Shown: positions 1-10,170, counted from the stretch's first letter. The stretch is DNA of 49,994 bases from Holospora curviuscula (GCF_002930195.1 NZ_PHHC01000082.1:43292-93285); one strand, 5' to 3'. Made by a program: numbers and translations. Notes: a model not told the origin generated them from the letters alone.

Positions 1-2
1 AA

Positions 3-274
3 CACTATCCGACACTCAAAGGCGTTTGCGCCAATTCCGGATATGGAAAAACCATGCTAAAGTTTGTGGAAAATGTTCTTAACAAGACAATTGAAATTTC
101 AGAACCCCAGGATAGACGGTGTTCGCCAAAAGATGGGTTCTTGAACGAACCTTGGCTTGGCTCAATCATTATCCAAGATTGTCTACAGAGTACGAAATGG
201 CTTTAGCAGCTGTCGAAAATAGGGTGATGATTACTCATTCTATGCGCTTATTAATGCGGATCGCCAATCCATAA
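3..274 (+). pseudogene. IS5-family transposase, C-terminal relic
   Basis: The reading starts in one frame (HYPTLKGVCANSGYGKT, from base 3) and continues from about base 122 in another frame (FAKRWVLERTLAWLNHYPRLS), ending at a stop at 272-274. The second stretch is the hallmark C-terminal block of IS5-family DDE transposases: RWVxERTxxWLN with the catalytic Glu, then a tyrosine-containing RRLSxDYE-like stretch. At least one frameshift near base 120 makes it dead. The 5' part lies outside the window. A related relic lies at 13335-13710 and a short tail at 49511-49590. Confidence 0.75.
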
Positions 275-275
275 A

Positions 276-690
276 TACAGGCTATTACAAAAAAACCATT
301 ATAGCTAGCTTAGTAAATAATCAATCCATAGTACCTGGGGGATTTAATAATTCTTGCAATACGAATTTTTTAATTATACTAGAGAATAGTGTTGAATTAA
401 ATCGCTCAAACTCAGACAATCAGTGATTTTTTTGGATCATGCCTCATTCTATAACTCTTATAAGACAAAAAATTGATTGAATTGCTTGGCTGCGAGCTTG
501 TTTGCTTACCCCCATATTAGCCCACCTTAACCCCCGTTGAAAAATTTTTGGCTACTATAAAACGATGGATTGACCGTAATATTACTCAAGCTACGGAGTG
601 ATATCAGGCCTTGCTTTAATTCTTTTAAATCCTATTTTTAAGCTCAATGACTATAATTGGGAGAGGGTATAAGAGATGATTCGCATATAC
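276..690 (+). pseudogene. IS630-family transposase relic (group B, C-terminal half)
   Basis: Scattered over several frames are the remains of an IS630 DDE core: a DHASF-like block near 437, the LPPYSPDLNPIEKFW equivalent near 505-550, then a KRWI-like block. It aligns by eye with the better preserved copy at 9300-10170, including the segment around TCTTGCAATACGAATTTTTT. Stops and frameshifts occur throughout and no ORF survives. Confidence 0.65.
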
Positions 691-2076
691 AAAGTTTTTT
701 CCTGAAAACCCGCCGTATATAAGTCTACCAAACAAAGATAATCGATTGTTTTTTTGGGTTTGATATCAGTGTCGTTCAAAGATTCCTTGGAGCGAGTTTG
801 CTGAGTGGTTTAGGCTATCAGAATGCTTCTCACAGGCCATACGCGCTAGAGTACACCAAGTGATTTTGTAAAGCGTTTTTAAAATATTGGATCAGGAGGT
901 GGATAACAAGAGATCGGAACGATATGTCGTCGGATTAAGCATCAAAATCCAGCCCCCCCTGGGCTGCTTTTTAACAGCTTAAAAAAAGCTAAAAAAGTTT
1001 TGACGGATAAAGTGATGATAATGCGCTCATGCGACATAGGAGATGAAAAGCGCTTATTCTCTCGAAACAAAACCGAACAGATCCATGAGAATAGAATAAA
1101 GACTTGTACCCAGCGGGACTTCTTATAGAAAACTTTTGTACTAAACTCCTGCTATTGTAGCAGGGTATGACTACTCCTCAAGAAAGGTTCTGGGCCTTGT
1201 TTTTTAGGCTGGCTTCGTACTCTAACTTAATTAATAACACTCTCTAAACTTTCTGCGCAAGCTGAAATTTTAGAAAAATTTGTATAAAAGTATAGAGATC
1301 ACCAATAAAAAAAGCCTCTATTCCCCTAACACATGCTAAGATTTGGAAAAATCCTAAAACCTTTCAGTATTTTTCTGGAATTTCTCTGTCACCCACATTT
1401 TCATGATACACCAGGTCTATCAGCCGTTAAATTGAACTTTCCAGAAAGAACAATTTCCCTGTATACCGCATTATCCGTTGTCTCGAGTGAATTTTAACGA
1501 ATATTAATTGTTTTTTAAACGTGCAACAAATGTCTGGAATGCTTCATGATCAAGGCCTCTGAGCACTCTATAGAACGTATTAAAGTCACGAAAATCCTTA
1601 TGGTTTTGGAAAAAAAATACCACACATTAAATCCTGAAATTTCTGTGAAAAAATAAAAACGTATGGTGCATATTTAAAAATCTTACTCTCGATCACGCTC
1701 CTATTGCACAGTTTTTAAGTAGGCGCTTACTCCAAAAAAGATAACCAATGCTTTATTGATTGAGTCAGACACGCATTAAAACGTCGAGTTCCCTTACAAA
1801 GCAAATCAAAATAGGCAGCTAAAAAAAGTGCACTATAGCGTTTTTCGGATTGTGGTAAAATATATTTTTGGCCAAATCATTAGAACATTAATAGCTCATT
1901 GTTCGCTTAACAAACGTAACTGGTACGGCTTGAGTATCATCTCAGTCATTGTGAAGCTCAACTATGGTTTTTCATAGATCACAAGGAATAAGCAGAAACT
2001 CTATCGGAAAAATATACAATTATTTATACAACCGATTTATTGATATTTGCTTTCTTATTGTTGTGGTATGTGAGGA
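691..2076. other. Gene-free stretch, decayed and unresolved
   Basis: There is no credible intact gene here. Around 770-1000 on the plus strand a coherent but stop-interrupted reading appears (PWSEFAEWFRLSECFSQAIR, then RYVVGLSIKIQPPLGCF), which suggests a decayed coding sequence that I do not recognise. The stretch 1170-1990 also reads in long protein-like pieces with stops. No tRNA or rRNA motif was seen. Confidence 0.5.
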
Positions 2077-2676
2077 TTACGAGAATTCAAAAGAGCTCCA
2101 GACTGTTTCAGGAATGTGCGCATCCGCACTATAATGAGGGTGATGAATGTGGATACTGTGAGGGAGTACTTTTTTCGGCAGTACAAAGCGTAAAAAATTC
2201 ACACTGGACGCTCGATCCTCTTCCGGAATCCAGCTATCTTCCGAAAGGAGTTCAGAAAAATATTTTTTATCTTCCACCTTAACGTACAAATAAGATATAA
2301 AATTCCAAAGATTTTTTAGTTTATACTTTCGTTCTTCCGGTTCTATATATTCCCACATTGCTGTAATAGTTAAAATATCTGGCTTGGGAATCAGCGGATT
2401 ATAGATCTTAATTTCTTCCTCTAGTCCCTGAGTACGCCGCTCCGCCCAAAGCATTTCATGAATTTGAAACCACACCAATACCTTGTGTTCAAAGGTAATA
2501 CTCAAATCTGGACCTAGCTGCACCCGACGTTTCTGCTTTAGACGCAAAATTTTTGGAATAATTACACCGCGTTCCTGAGAATATTTCTTAAAAGAAAAAT
2601 CTTGAAGTGTTAACGGTGTATACAGAGACGAAAAATAAGGAATCACAAAAAACTCCTTTTCAAGAGAGTAAAACAT
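2077..2676 (-). CDS. DUF3501 family protein
   Basis: This 199-residue protein matches what I know of the DUF3501 family. It has an N-terminal LTLQDF-like stretch, a basic KxxRRVQLGPDLSITFE block (about residues 48-63), FQIHEMLWAER (about 70-80), an EEEIKIYNPLIP motif (about 86-97) and the ITAMWEYIEPEERK stretch. The biochemical role of the family is unknown; in other proteobacteria it is often beside rubrerythrin-like or iron-sulfur genes, but not here. It lies 51 bases downstream of ctrA in the same orientation and may be co-transcribed. No strong Shine-Dalgarno precedes the first ATG. A plus-strand ORF inside it is an antisense shadow. Confidence 0.85.
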   Translation of the reverse strand: MFYSLEKEFFVIPYFSSLYTPLTLQDFSFKKYSQERGVIIPKILRLKQKRRVQLGPDLSITFEHKVLVWFQIHEMLWAERRTQGLEEEIKIYNPLIPKPDILTITAMWEYIEPEERKYKLKNLWNFISYLYVKVEDKKYFSELLSEDSWIPEEDRASSVNFLRFVLPKKVLPHSIHIHHPHYSADAHIPETVWSSFEFS

Positions 2677-2727
2677 GATTACAGAATATCATTCTTTTTT
2701 CCTAATTGCGAGATAGTAGAAATAATA

Positions 2728-3495
2728 TTATGGAGTTTTCAAGTTTAACACCGAAGCAGATTCAGCAGAAATAAAAGTCGCTTTCCCGCCTTCTCTAAGG
2801 GGTACTTCTTGCGAGCGCTCTTCAGGTTCTCGTAATACATACCCTCTCCCCCAAATAGTCTCTACATAATTTCCACCAATGGGATGAATGTCGCTGAGTT
2901 TTTTACGAATCTTACACACAAAAACATCAATAATTTTTAGCTCTGGTTCATCCATTCCATTGTAAATAGCGTTTAAAAAGCTAGTTTTTGCCAAAGTAAT
3001 CCCTTTACGTTTCATCAATAGCTCTAGAATTTTATACTCAGTACCCGTTAAGCGTACGGGATGCCCATCAAAAGTAACAGCACAATGATCAAGATTAATT
3101 TCTAATTTGCCCACCTGAATAATAGAGCATGCGTGGCCCTCTGCTCGCCGCGCTAAAGCTTTGATTCGTGCCACCAATTCTTCTGCCATAAACGGTTTAG
3201 TGACATAATCATCAGCGCCAAACCCTAGTGTTCTAACTTTCGCATCAATACCTTGCTCTCCGGATAAAATTAGGACTGGGGCATGAGAACATTCTCTCAA
3301 CTTCTTCAAGAGTTCATAACCATCGATATCAGGAAGCACCAAATCTACAAGAATTACGTCGTAATGGTAAAATCGTGCAATCTGAAGCGCAGGTTCTCCC
3401 TCTTCACAAATATCCGCAAGTATAGACTGCGCATCCAAAATGTTTTTAATAAGCTCTGAAGTTTCTTCGTGATCTTCAATAACTAAAACTTTCAT
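2728..3495 (-). CDS. ctrA: Cell-cycle response regulator CtrA
   Basis: OmpR-type transcription factor: a receiver domain (residues 1-115) and a C-terminal winged helix (about 125-230). Visible residues are the acidic pair E7/D8, phosphoacceptor D51 in VILVDLVLPD, and K100 in DDYVTKPF. The block GMDEPELKIIDVFVCKIRKK is the CtrA signature. In Alphaproteobacteria CtrA controls cell-cycle and envelope genes through TTAA-type boxes. Two ATGs are available. I prefer the second, at 3495: GGAG lies 8 bases before it but almost touches the first ATG at 3501, and the protein then starts MKVLVIED as in relatives. The C-terminus extends about 25 residues past VLREPEE and ends in LKTP, not the Ala-Ala degron known from Caulobacter. 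Upstream DNA is 0.5 kb of AT-rich non-coding sequence. Confidence 0.93.
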   Translation of the reverse strand: MKVLVIEDHEETSELIKNILDAQSILADICEEGEPALQIARFYHYDVILVDLVLPDIDGYELLKKLRECSHAPVLILSGEQGIDAKVRTLGFGADDYVTKPFMAEELVARIKALARRAEGHACSIIQVGKLEINLDHCAVTFDGHPVRLTGTEYKILELLMKRKGITLAKTSFLNAIYNGMDEPELKIIDVFVCKIRKKLSDIHPIGGNYVETIWGRGYVLREPEERSQEVPLREGGKATFISAESASVLNLKTP

Positions 3496-4033
3496 CTTCA
3501 TCTCTCCGGTCTCTATGATGCTATCCTATAAGAAATCTTATTGAAAAAACGTTAAGAAATATATAGCTCTTTTTTTTAAATTTATCTCCTGTAATCAACA
3601 TATGGCGCCCTACAATTTTATAAACTGAAGTGAAATGCTACAAAAAAAAAGTATTTAATGCAATATAAAAATTTGAATAAATTGAGAGAATATTATTAGA
3701 TACATTAAATCTACTGGATAGAACAATTTTTAAAAAAATTCTTAATAAAGTAATACAGACTTAATCAAAAATTTTTTAAACATACGCACCAAAAAAGATT
3801 TTTTTGTGCTTTAATAACTTGTATTCATCAAAAATTTTTACTTTTTTTTAATCTTTTTGTGCAAGACTAAAAAAACATTGATGCATTAAATTAATATATT
3901 TAAAACACAGTCTAAAGAATAAAAATAAATCTCTCAAATAAATAAATGTGAAGAATTAGATGTTTTTTATAATTCTTGATAACCTCTGAATCTTAACATC
4001 TGTAATATGCCTGCGTTGTATAGCGTAGCATCT
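3496..4033. other. AT-rich intergenic region upstream of ctrA
   Basis: About 540 bases, very rich in A/T runs, lie between ychF (which ends toward it) and the ctrA start. It presumably carries the ctrA promoter. TTAA words are frequent, but I found no convincing TTAA-N7-TTAA CtrA box; one pair near 3732-3747 has 8 bases between the half sites. No ORF or structured RNA was recognised. Confidence 0.5.
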
Positions 4034-5113
4034 TTAAACATTAAAGCGAAATAATATAACATCTCCGTCTCGCACTATATAGTCTTTTCCCTCTGTAGAC
4101 ATACGTCCTGCACTTTTAGCACCTAACTCTCCCTTATAAGTCACATAATCTTCCCAAAAAATTACTTCGGCGCGAATAAATCCCCGCTCAAAATCACTGT
4201 GAATACAGCCCGCCGCCTCTGGTGCTTTTGCATGTTTTTTTACCGTCCAGGCCCTTGTTTCCTTTGGCCCGACGGTGAAAAAGGAGATTAACCCCATAGC
4301 ATCATACACTTCACGAATAATACGCTCTAGTCCGGTACAGTGTATATTCAGGTCTTTCAAAAACAAAATGCGATCTTCTAAAGAAAGTTGAACAACTTCA
4401 GCTTCTATCTTTGTGCTCATCCATACTACGGGTCTTCCATGGGTTCGTTCTAAAATTTTTTTTTGGTAGGGAACAGTATTATTGAGCATGTCTTTTTCAG
4501 AAATATTTATCAGATAAATCACAGGTTTTGCGGTCAAAAACCCTAACTTGGAAAGTTGATAATATTCTTCTGAGCTCCAAGAAACAGTGTGTAATGGAAT
4601 ACCATTTTGAAGATATCTTACCCCTCGCTCTAACAGCGCTTTAGTGGTTTCTCTGTTATCACCACCTTTGTGCTTTTTAGATAATTGTCGCTCTGCGCTT
4701 TGAAGATCTGATAATAATAACTCTGTTTCGATTACATCTATGTCTAATAAAGGGTCAATAGATCCGTGAACATGCGTAATACCTTCATCAGAAAAAGCGC
4801 GTACTACATGGACAATGACATCTACTTGTCGGATGTGCGCTAAGAATTGATTTCCTAATCCTTCCCCTTCGCTAGCGCCTTTAACAAGGCCTGCAATATC
4901 AACAAACTGAATCTGAGAAGAAATAATTTCTTTAGATTGTGCAGCATTCGCTAAGGAAGACAAACGTATATCTGGAACACACACACAAGCCACGTTGGGA
5001 TCAATAGTACAAAAAGGATAATTCTCCGCCTGAGCTAAGGAACTCTCCGTCAGCGCGTTAAACAAAGTAGATTTTCCTACGTTAGGAAGCCCTACAAGGC
5101 CGCACTGCATCAT
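4034..5113 (-). CDS. ychF: Ribosome-binding ATPase YchF (OLA1 family)
   Basis: This 359-residue Obg-like protein is close to the family length of about 363. It has a P-loop GLPNVGKST (about residues 8-16), a switch II DIAGLVKGASEGEGLGNQFL, an NISE motif in place of NKxD (YchF prefers ATP), a coiled-coil hairpin in the middle, and a C-terminal TGS domain ending AGRMSTEGKDYIVRDGDVILF. The family binds ribosomes and modulates stress responses. It lies 47 bases downstream of rplS in the same direction, probably in one transcript. Start: MM pair at 5113/5110; either is possible, with AAAGGT upstream. Confidence 0.95.
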   Translation of the reverse strand: MMQCGLVGLPNVGKSTLFNALTESSLAQAENYPFCTIDPNVACVCVPDIRLSSLANAAQSKEIISSQIQFVDIAGLVKGASEGEGLGNQFLAHIRQVDVIVHVVRAFSDEGITHVHGSIDPLLDIDVIETELLLSDLQSAERQLSKKHKGGDNRETTKALLERGVRYLQNGIPLHTVSWSSEEYYQLSKLGFLTAKPVIYLINISEKDMLNNTVPYQKKILERTHGRPVVWMSTKIEAEVVQLSLEDRILFLKDLNIHCTGLERIIREVYDAMGLISFFTVGPKETRAWTVKKHAKAPEAAGCIHSDFERGFIRAEVIFWEDYVTYKGELGAKSAGRMSTEGKDYIVRDGDVILFRFNV

Positions 5114-5160
5114 CGTGAATATACCTTTCTCATAACAGAATTTTCATTATCTGGATGTTT

Positions 5161-5556
5161 TTATAGCTTGGTTGAAAGGGAAGCCGGAGTAATAGGTCTA
5201 CGGCGTTCTTTAATTCTTGAAGCTTTTCCGCTCCGCCCTTCCAGATAGTAAAGCTTCGCGCGACGCACGACACCTCTGCGCAACACTTGAATACTCTCTA
5301 CCACTGGACTGTATAAAGGGAATCGTCTCTTAACGCTAAATCCCCCCACAACTCGTCGTACTACATAAGAAGAATGAAGCCCTCGATTTCTTCGGGCGAT
5401 ACACACGCCTTCAAATCGCTGAACACGCACGCGTCCCCCTTCATTCAAAATAACATGAACACTTAAGGTATCCCCTGGTGCAAACTCCGGAATAGGTTGC
5501 TTTCCGTCCATAAGTTGGGTGATTTTTTTTTGATTAAACTGTTCTAAAAGATTCAT
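5161..5556 (-). CDS. rplS: 50S ribosomal protein L19
   Basis: This 131-residue L19 has the typical [20 protein letters not shown] region, the [26 protein letters not shown] core and the [36 protein letters not shown]-terminal motif (split here for reading). L19 sits at the 30S-50S interface. In many bacteria rplS follows rpsP-rimM-trmD; those are absent here, where it lies between the PhnP-like gene (122-base gap upstream) and ychF. The gap upstream may hold its own promoter. Confidence 0.96.
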   Translation of the reverse strand: MNLLEQFNQKKITQLMDGKQPIPEFAPGDTLSVHVILNEGGRVRVQRFEGVCIARRNRGLHSSYVVRRVVGGFSVKRRFPLYSPVVESIQVLRRGVVRRAKLYYLEGRSGKASRIKERRRPITPASLSTKL

Positions 5557-5678
5557 CGAAGCCAGCGACGTAATAAGTTATTGGATTGTATTCTATCACA
5601 AAAAATTTTATGATACCAGGTCTTTTCACAAAACATTTTTAAAAATTTACTTATTAAGAAAAACGGCTCCCTGCTTCT

Positions 5679-6416
5679 CTAAAGAGACAGTACCATGCCA
5701 TCAAACCCAGGCTCAACACCAAAAGGAAGCTGGTCTTTAAGGGTGTTATAATCTAAGTCTGAGTTCATGTGGGTCAAAATAGTTCTCTTAGGCTTTACAC
5801 GTTCCACCCAAGTCAACACGCGTTCTAAATGCGCATGCTTTTTATTGGGGAGCGTACTTAAGCACGCTAGGATCCACGTGTCAATTCCTTTTAAGAGGTC
5901 AAATGCTTCTTCTGAAAGCTCTACAAGATCTGTGGAATACGCCCACGTGGGAAAGCGGTAGCCCAGAGAATAGGAAGTTCCGTGATTTTGTATAAAAGAA
6001 ACAACGGGTATGTCAAAGAGATAAAAAAGCCCCTGGATAGGATGCAATTGAATAAACTGCGTATTCCCTAAAAAAGCGTAAGGCAACATAGTTTTTAGCG
6101 CTTCACAGGTCAGTGAATCAGCGTAAAACAAAACTGGGCCTGATACGGCAAAAGCTACCAAATCCCCCACCCCACCTATATGATCCATATGAGCATGGGT
6201 ACATAAAACACCATTAATTTTTTTAACACCCTGAGCTAGACACTGATATCGAAGATCCGGAGAAGCATCAATTAACCAAGAACCTTGTAAAGTTCTAAAA
6301 AAAAAGCTACTCCGTGTTCGTTGATTCTTTGGATTTTTAGGATCACACGCTCCCCATCCCCAGCGTAGGGAAGGGACCCCCACTGAGGGACCACACCCCA
6401 ATACAATTCCCTGCAT
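5679..6416 (-). CDS. PhnP-like metallo-beta-lactamase-fold hydrolase
   Basis: This 245-residue MBL-fold protein has the metal-binding motif THAHMDH (about residues 74-80), an N-terminal GCGPSVGVPSLRWGWGACDP segment and an RTRSSFFF segment typical of the PhnP / phosphoribosyl cyclic phosphodiesterase branch, a later AYSTDLVEL metal ligand region and a terminal ILTHMNSDLDY. Likely a phosphodiesterase; the substrate cannot be deduced and there is no phosphonate cluster nearby, so phn naming is not justified. Its start is 5 bases after the fabG stop, so the two are almost certainly co-transcribed. Confidence 0.85.
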   Translation of the reverse strand: MQGIVLGCGPSVGVPSLRWGWGACDPKNPKNQRTRSSFFFRTLQGSWLIDASPDLRYQCLAQGVKKINGVLCTHAHMDHIGGVGDLVAFAVSGPVLFYADSLTCEALKTMLPYAFLGNTQFIQLHPIQGLFYLFDIPVVSFIQNHGTSYSLGYRFPTWAYSTDLVELSEEAFDLLKGIDTWILACLSTLPNKKHAHLERVLTWVERVKPKRTILTHMNSDLDYNTLKDQLPFGVEPGFDGMVLSL

Positions 6417-6421
6417 GAATT

Positions 6422-7168
6422 TTATCCCCCCATATACATTCCACCATTGACGTGCACAGTTTGACCCGTAATAAATCGTGCTTCTGGATTGGCTAGAAAC
6501 TGCACCACATAAGCTACATCTTCAGGACTCCCCATAAATTTACAGGGTGTATGCTCTAAAATAGAAGCCCGAATTTTATCTGAAATTCCTGCTGTCATGG
6601 CGGTTTCAATAAAGCCGGGCGCTACTGCATTTACGGTTACACCTTTTGTCGCTACCTCAAGAGAAAGCGCTTTTGTCATACCCCATAGCCCCGCTTTAGC
6701 GGCGCTATAATTACACTGTCCAGCATTTCCTTTATGCCCCACAACAGAGGTAATATTGATAATACGACCCCATCTTTTTTTAAGCATTCCTGAAAGCACG
6801 CCTTGACTGAGTATAAAAGGGACGGCAAGATTTAAGTGGACTACACTATCCCAGTCTTGATCTGTCATACGAAGAGCTAAGTTATCTTTTGCTATTCCTC
6901 CATTATTTACCAGTATGTCAATTTCTTGCGCTCTAGTTAATACATCCTTAAGCAACGCTCGTGGAGCACCTTCAAGGCTTAGATCATAACAATAACTGTG
7001 CACTCGATCATGCAAAAGAGCGGTTAATGCTTCGAGACGTCCAGCATTACGTCCTGTAAGGTGTAAAGTCGCTCCTAGATTCCATAAACGATGGGCGATA
7101 GCTGTTCCGATACCTCCCGTAGCTCCGGTAATAAGGCAGTGTTTTTGTGCTAAAAATGCTATGTCCAT
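6422..7168 (-). CDS. fabG: 3-oxoacyl-ACP reductase FabG
   Basis: Short-chain dehydrogenase of 248 residues. The nucleotide-binding TGATGGIG lies at residues 14-21, NNGG near 88-91, and the catalytic set is N113, S141, Y154, K158 (YSAAK). The C-terminus has the RFITGQTVHVNGGMYMGG ending characteristic of FabG. It reduces 3-oxoacyl-ACP with NADPH in type II fatty acid synthesis. It is not beside fabD or acpP here, but leads a minus-strand run with the MBL hydrolase. An IS graveyard begins about 80 bases upstream. Confidence 0.93.
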   Translation of the reverse strand: MDIAFLAQKHCLITGATGGIGTAIAHRLWNLGATLHLTGRNAGRLEALTALLHDRVHSYCYDLSLEGAPRALLKDVLTRAQEIDILVNNGGIAKDNLALRMTDQDWDSVVHLNLAVPFILSQGVLSGMLKKRWGRIINITSVVGHKGNAGQCNYSAAKAGLWGMTKALSLEVATKGVTVNAVAPGFIETAMTAGISDKIRASILEHTPCKFMGSPEDVAYVVQFLANPEARFITGQTVHVNGGMYMGG

Positions 7169-7239
7169 AAAATTCGTCCTGTGATGAGCAGCTTAATAAT
7201 GAAGGATTAGTATACAATACTAAATCAAAAATACAACTT

Positions 7240-8115
7240 ATAGTAAATTAACTTGAAGTTTGCATATCCCATTGTAGGTTAAAAGAGATATTTCTAAATC
7301 CTAGAGCCCATACAGGAAACGTTAAAAGTAATACCCTATATAGAAAGAGACAATAATTGTGAAAAAGCCTCAATACAGTTTGAAATATTATCAAACACAG
7401 TAAGGGATGGGCATATAAGATATCAATTAGAAAGGAATGGTTGAGTAAGGAAGGTAGGCGATAAAAAAGGAAGCGTGAAGACATAGCGCAGTATGTAAAA
7501 AGTAACGCTTGTACGTTATACGGATGGAGAAGACAATGAAGAAAAACGAAAAGCTTACCAAAAAAATATAAAAGATATAGCGCCACACTTTTTTGTATAT
7601 GTTGATAAAATTTACATTGAGATCAATATTTACAAATACAGAAAAAAAGAGTAAGCACTTTTATTGCTAAAAAGTAAAAACGTGGAAAGGATTGCGAGCA
7701 AACAACGATTATCGCTGGGTATTGTAATCATAAGCCAATAGCGCCAAGGGTTTTTAATGGCCTTTGTAATATGCAACTCTGTGAAATTTGGGTTGAAGCG
7801 TTTTTCATACAAGAACTCCACCCTGGACAAGGTGTAATTATGGATCATGCTTCATTTCCTAAGTCTCAAAAGATGAAGAAATGGATTGAATCTGTTGGAT
7901 GTAGCGTTTTTTTTCCCACTATTATTTTCCTGATTTGAACCCAATAGAATAATTTTGGGCTAATATAAAACGTTGGATTAAGAGTAGAAATTACTCAATG
8001 TGATAGAGTATACAACTCCTTGTTTCATTTCTTTAATAAGCAAACCTCAAATTACTCTACTATAACTCTTATAGACGTTTTTAATTCTCTCATGGGGGGA
8101 GCTTAATTTAGGGTG
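7240..8115 (+). pseudogene. IS630-family transposase relic (group A)
   Basis: Plus-strand traces run from an N-terminal helix-turn-helix region (KISIRKEWLSKEGRR near 7400) to a well readable middle and C-terminal part: IIAGYCNHKPIAPRVFNG, then GQGVIMDHASFPKSQKMKKW and, after a frameshift, PDLNPIE, FWANIKRWIK and a QTSN-like end. The DDE residues correspond to the D of IMDHASF and the E of NPIE. Several frameshifts and stops inactivate it. Minus-strand ORFs of 112 and 72 codons in this interval are antisense shadows. Confidence 0.75.
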
Positions 8116-8198
8116 TGTAGCAAATACCTTCCCTTAACTACATAATGTATCGTCATTAAGTAAGCGTTTTTTATTTTATTCCTTTTCTTTATGATATA

Positions 8199-9050
8199 TA
8201 GAAAATTAACTATAGAATATTTATAATAAAAAAAATATTATTTAAAGATATCGTATTCATTAAATTTTCGTCGGAAGGGTTGAGGAATTAAGAAGAAAGA
8301 AGGATTAAGCTATGAGGACTCTGGTAAACGTTTTGGAATGGGGAAGGAAATTATAGAGGGAGTAGGCGTTTAAAACCGAACTTAGTTCGCTCTAAGCCAG
8401 ACAGCACAACTGACATGGACTGTTTAGAACACGCTATCACGATATATCCTGATTCCGATCATCCAGAGCGAGCGGAGTGCGTTGGGGTTAGCACTGTTAG
8501 CATTTTGAAAGTTCTGATACATCTTGAGGTTGGCTATAAAAAAATCCAAAGGTGGATACAGAAAAAAGATCTGTATTGTGCCAAAAGTGTGATGAATTAA
8601 ACAGAAAAGTTGATGAACGTGGAGTTGCGCATCATATGCCAAGAACTCACGGGTATTCTGTAAAAGGGCAGCATTGTTACGCAAAACAGGATTGGGGTTC
8701 CAAAAGTAGAACACATGGCATAGGCGCTTTAATGGGCTCTACTTTAGGGGCCATTGGATTGCTTACGGGTTCTGTAGAGGTGTTGACTTATTGAGTAGAG
8801 GAAATAGTACTCACCAACATCCTAGAAAACCGTGATAGTGTTCTGGATAATTCTGCTTTTCATAAAGATAAAGTTAGGCAGAAAATGATTAAGGATGCTG
8901 GTCATACTTTACTTTACCTGCCGCTTTATTCGCTTGGCATTAATCTCATTGAGGAATAATGGGCTCACGCTAAACAGATGCGATGTTTTCTATACATTGT
9001 TCAATTGACGCGCTATTCTATATGACCATTCTATAAGTAGTTAGCTATAT
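8199..9050 (+). mobile_element. IS630-family element, copy 1 of 3 (group C), decayed
   Basis: About 850 bases bounded by imperfect terminal inverted repeats (left GAAAATTAACTATAG, right CTATAAGTAGTTAGC), each flanked by TA, as expected for IS630 target duplication. Transposase traces: an HTH region after 8280 (ELRRKKGLSYEDSGKRFGMG), then GYSVKGQHCYAKQDWGSKSR, IGALMGSTLGAIGLLTGSVEVLTY, DNSAFHKDK and a NLIE equivalent of NPIE. Frameshifts and stops break the gene. The same element occurs at 12458-13329 and 25871-26744, all on the plus strand. Confidence 0.75.
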
Positions 9051-9299
9051 TTCTATGAACAAGCTTATAGGCTAAGTGTTATTTATTGAAAACGTAAAGA
9101 TTAAGCCGGGAATCATAATTTATTGTGGAAACGTGTGCTGCTTCTTTGAGCGTTACATGCAGCCCCTCCCTAGGAATCTAGGAACAAAGTACTCTTAGTC
9201 ATGCTATGGTTGATAGAATGTTTATGACCTAGGCTATCGAATTGGGTGCCCTCCATTCTTCCCAGTTTTTTTAGAAGCTTTTTTCGAGCTTTTCTAAAA
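9051..9299. other. Spacer between two IS relics
   Basis: Nothing recognisable is present: no ORF with a start and no repeat shared with the rest of the window that I could see. Confidence 0.4.
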
Positions 9300-10170
9300 A
9301 GTAAGAGTAAAAATCTTTGCTTAGATTTCCTTTTATGACCAGAATTATAGCAAGTAACTTTGAATTAGGTGCACAGCCATGGTAGGATAAAAGAAAAAAA
9401 TGTTCACAAGTCTATAAAGTCGTGACGTAAGAAACAAAGCAATACATTCCCTAAGCAACAAAATCTACAAAAAAAGAATTACCATCCTAGAGAACGTTTA
9501 GCGTATAACAACGTATAGATTAGACTATTCAAAAGCAGAATGATTTGTCAAAAATACTAGATTGAAAGATATTTTGGCCGAGTTTTCTATAAGAAAAAGA
9601 TGTGCCGTAGCAGTATTTAAGAAGCTAGAATTTAGCAATACCCCCCTTTTTCCTCTGGGGAAGCAGAACAAGAAAAGCACAATCAGTACGCATAAGGAAT
9701 AAAAGATATCCCCCCTGAAACCCTTGTATAGATTGATAAAAGTAGTGTGGATATAGCGATTTGCACAAATAGAAGATGGGTTAAAAAAAGCGAAAAACTT
9801 GTAGGTCAAAAGTGTGCTACAAAAGCACCTCTAGTATCGCTAGCCTTGAGAATAATAAATCGATAGCTCTCATGGGGTTTAATAGCTTTTGCAATACAAA
9901 TTTTTTTAATCATTGAGTAGAACAGATTGTGAATCAAAGCGCTAAAGCACGGCCTAATTACAGATCATACCTCATTCCATAACACTTATAAGACAAAAGC
10001 ATTAATTAAATCGGTTGGTTTCGAGCCATATTCTCTCGACCTAAACCCTATTGAAGAGATGCTGGGTCACTATGAAATGATGGATTAACCCTACTATTAC
10101 TCAATGTAATGAATGATATAAGGTCTTACTTGAATTTTTTTAAATCCTATCTTCAAGATAAATCACTACA
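9300..10170 (+). pseudogene. IS630-family transposase relic (group B, longest copy)
   Basis: This is the longest group B copy. Readable pieces, in several frames: TRLKDILAEFSIRKRC (HTH 2 region, near 9550), VFKKLEFSN, KPLYRLIKVV corresponding to the first catalytic Asp strand (LVQIDKSS), then LMGFNSFCNTNFF-like, DHTSFHNTYKTKALIKSVGFEP and YSLDLNPIEE near 10035. The N-terminal half is homologous to the minus-strand relic at 15000-15560, and the C-terminal half to relics at 276-690, 32790-33000 and 33860-34090. The minus-strand 94-codon ORF here is antisense noise. Confidence 0.7.

Noticed and set aside
2040-2282. Plus-strand ORF of 80 codons
   Set aside because: It overlaps the 3' end of the DUF3501 gene on the other strand and has no recognisable domain or ribosome site.
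3720-3750. CtrA box upstream of ctrA for autoregulation
   Set aside because: The best TTAA pair has an 8-base rather than 7-base spacing, and TTAA is expected often in such AT-rich DNA.
7248-7848. Two minus-strand ORFs (112 and 72 codons) with hydrophobic sequence
   Set aside because: They are antisense to an IS630 transposase relic whose plus-strand blocks are clearly readable; the hydrophobicity is the complement of a charged coding strand.
9525-9809. Minus-strand ORF of 94 codons
   Set aside because: The plus strand carries the N-terminal half of the group B IS630 transposase, confirmed by the inverted homologous copy at 15000-15560.
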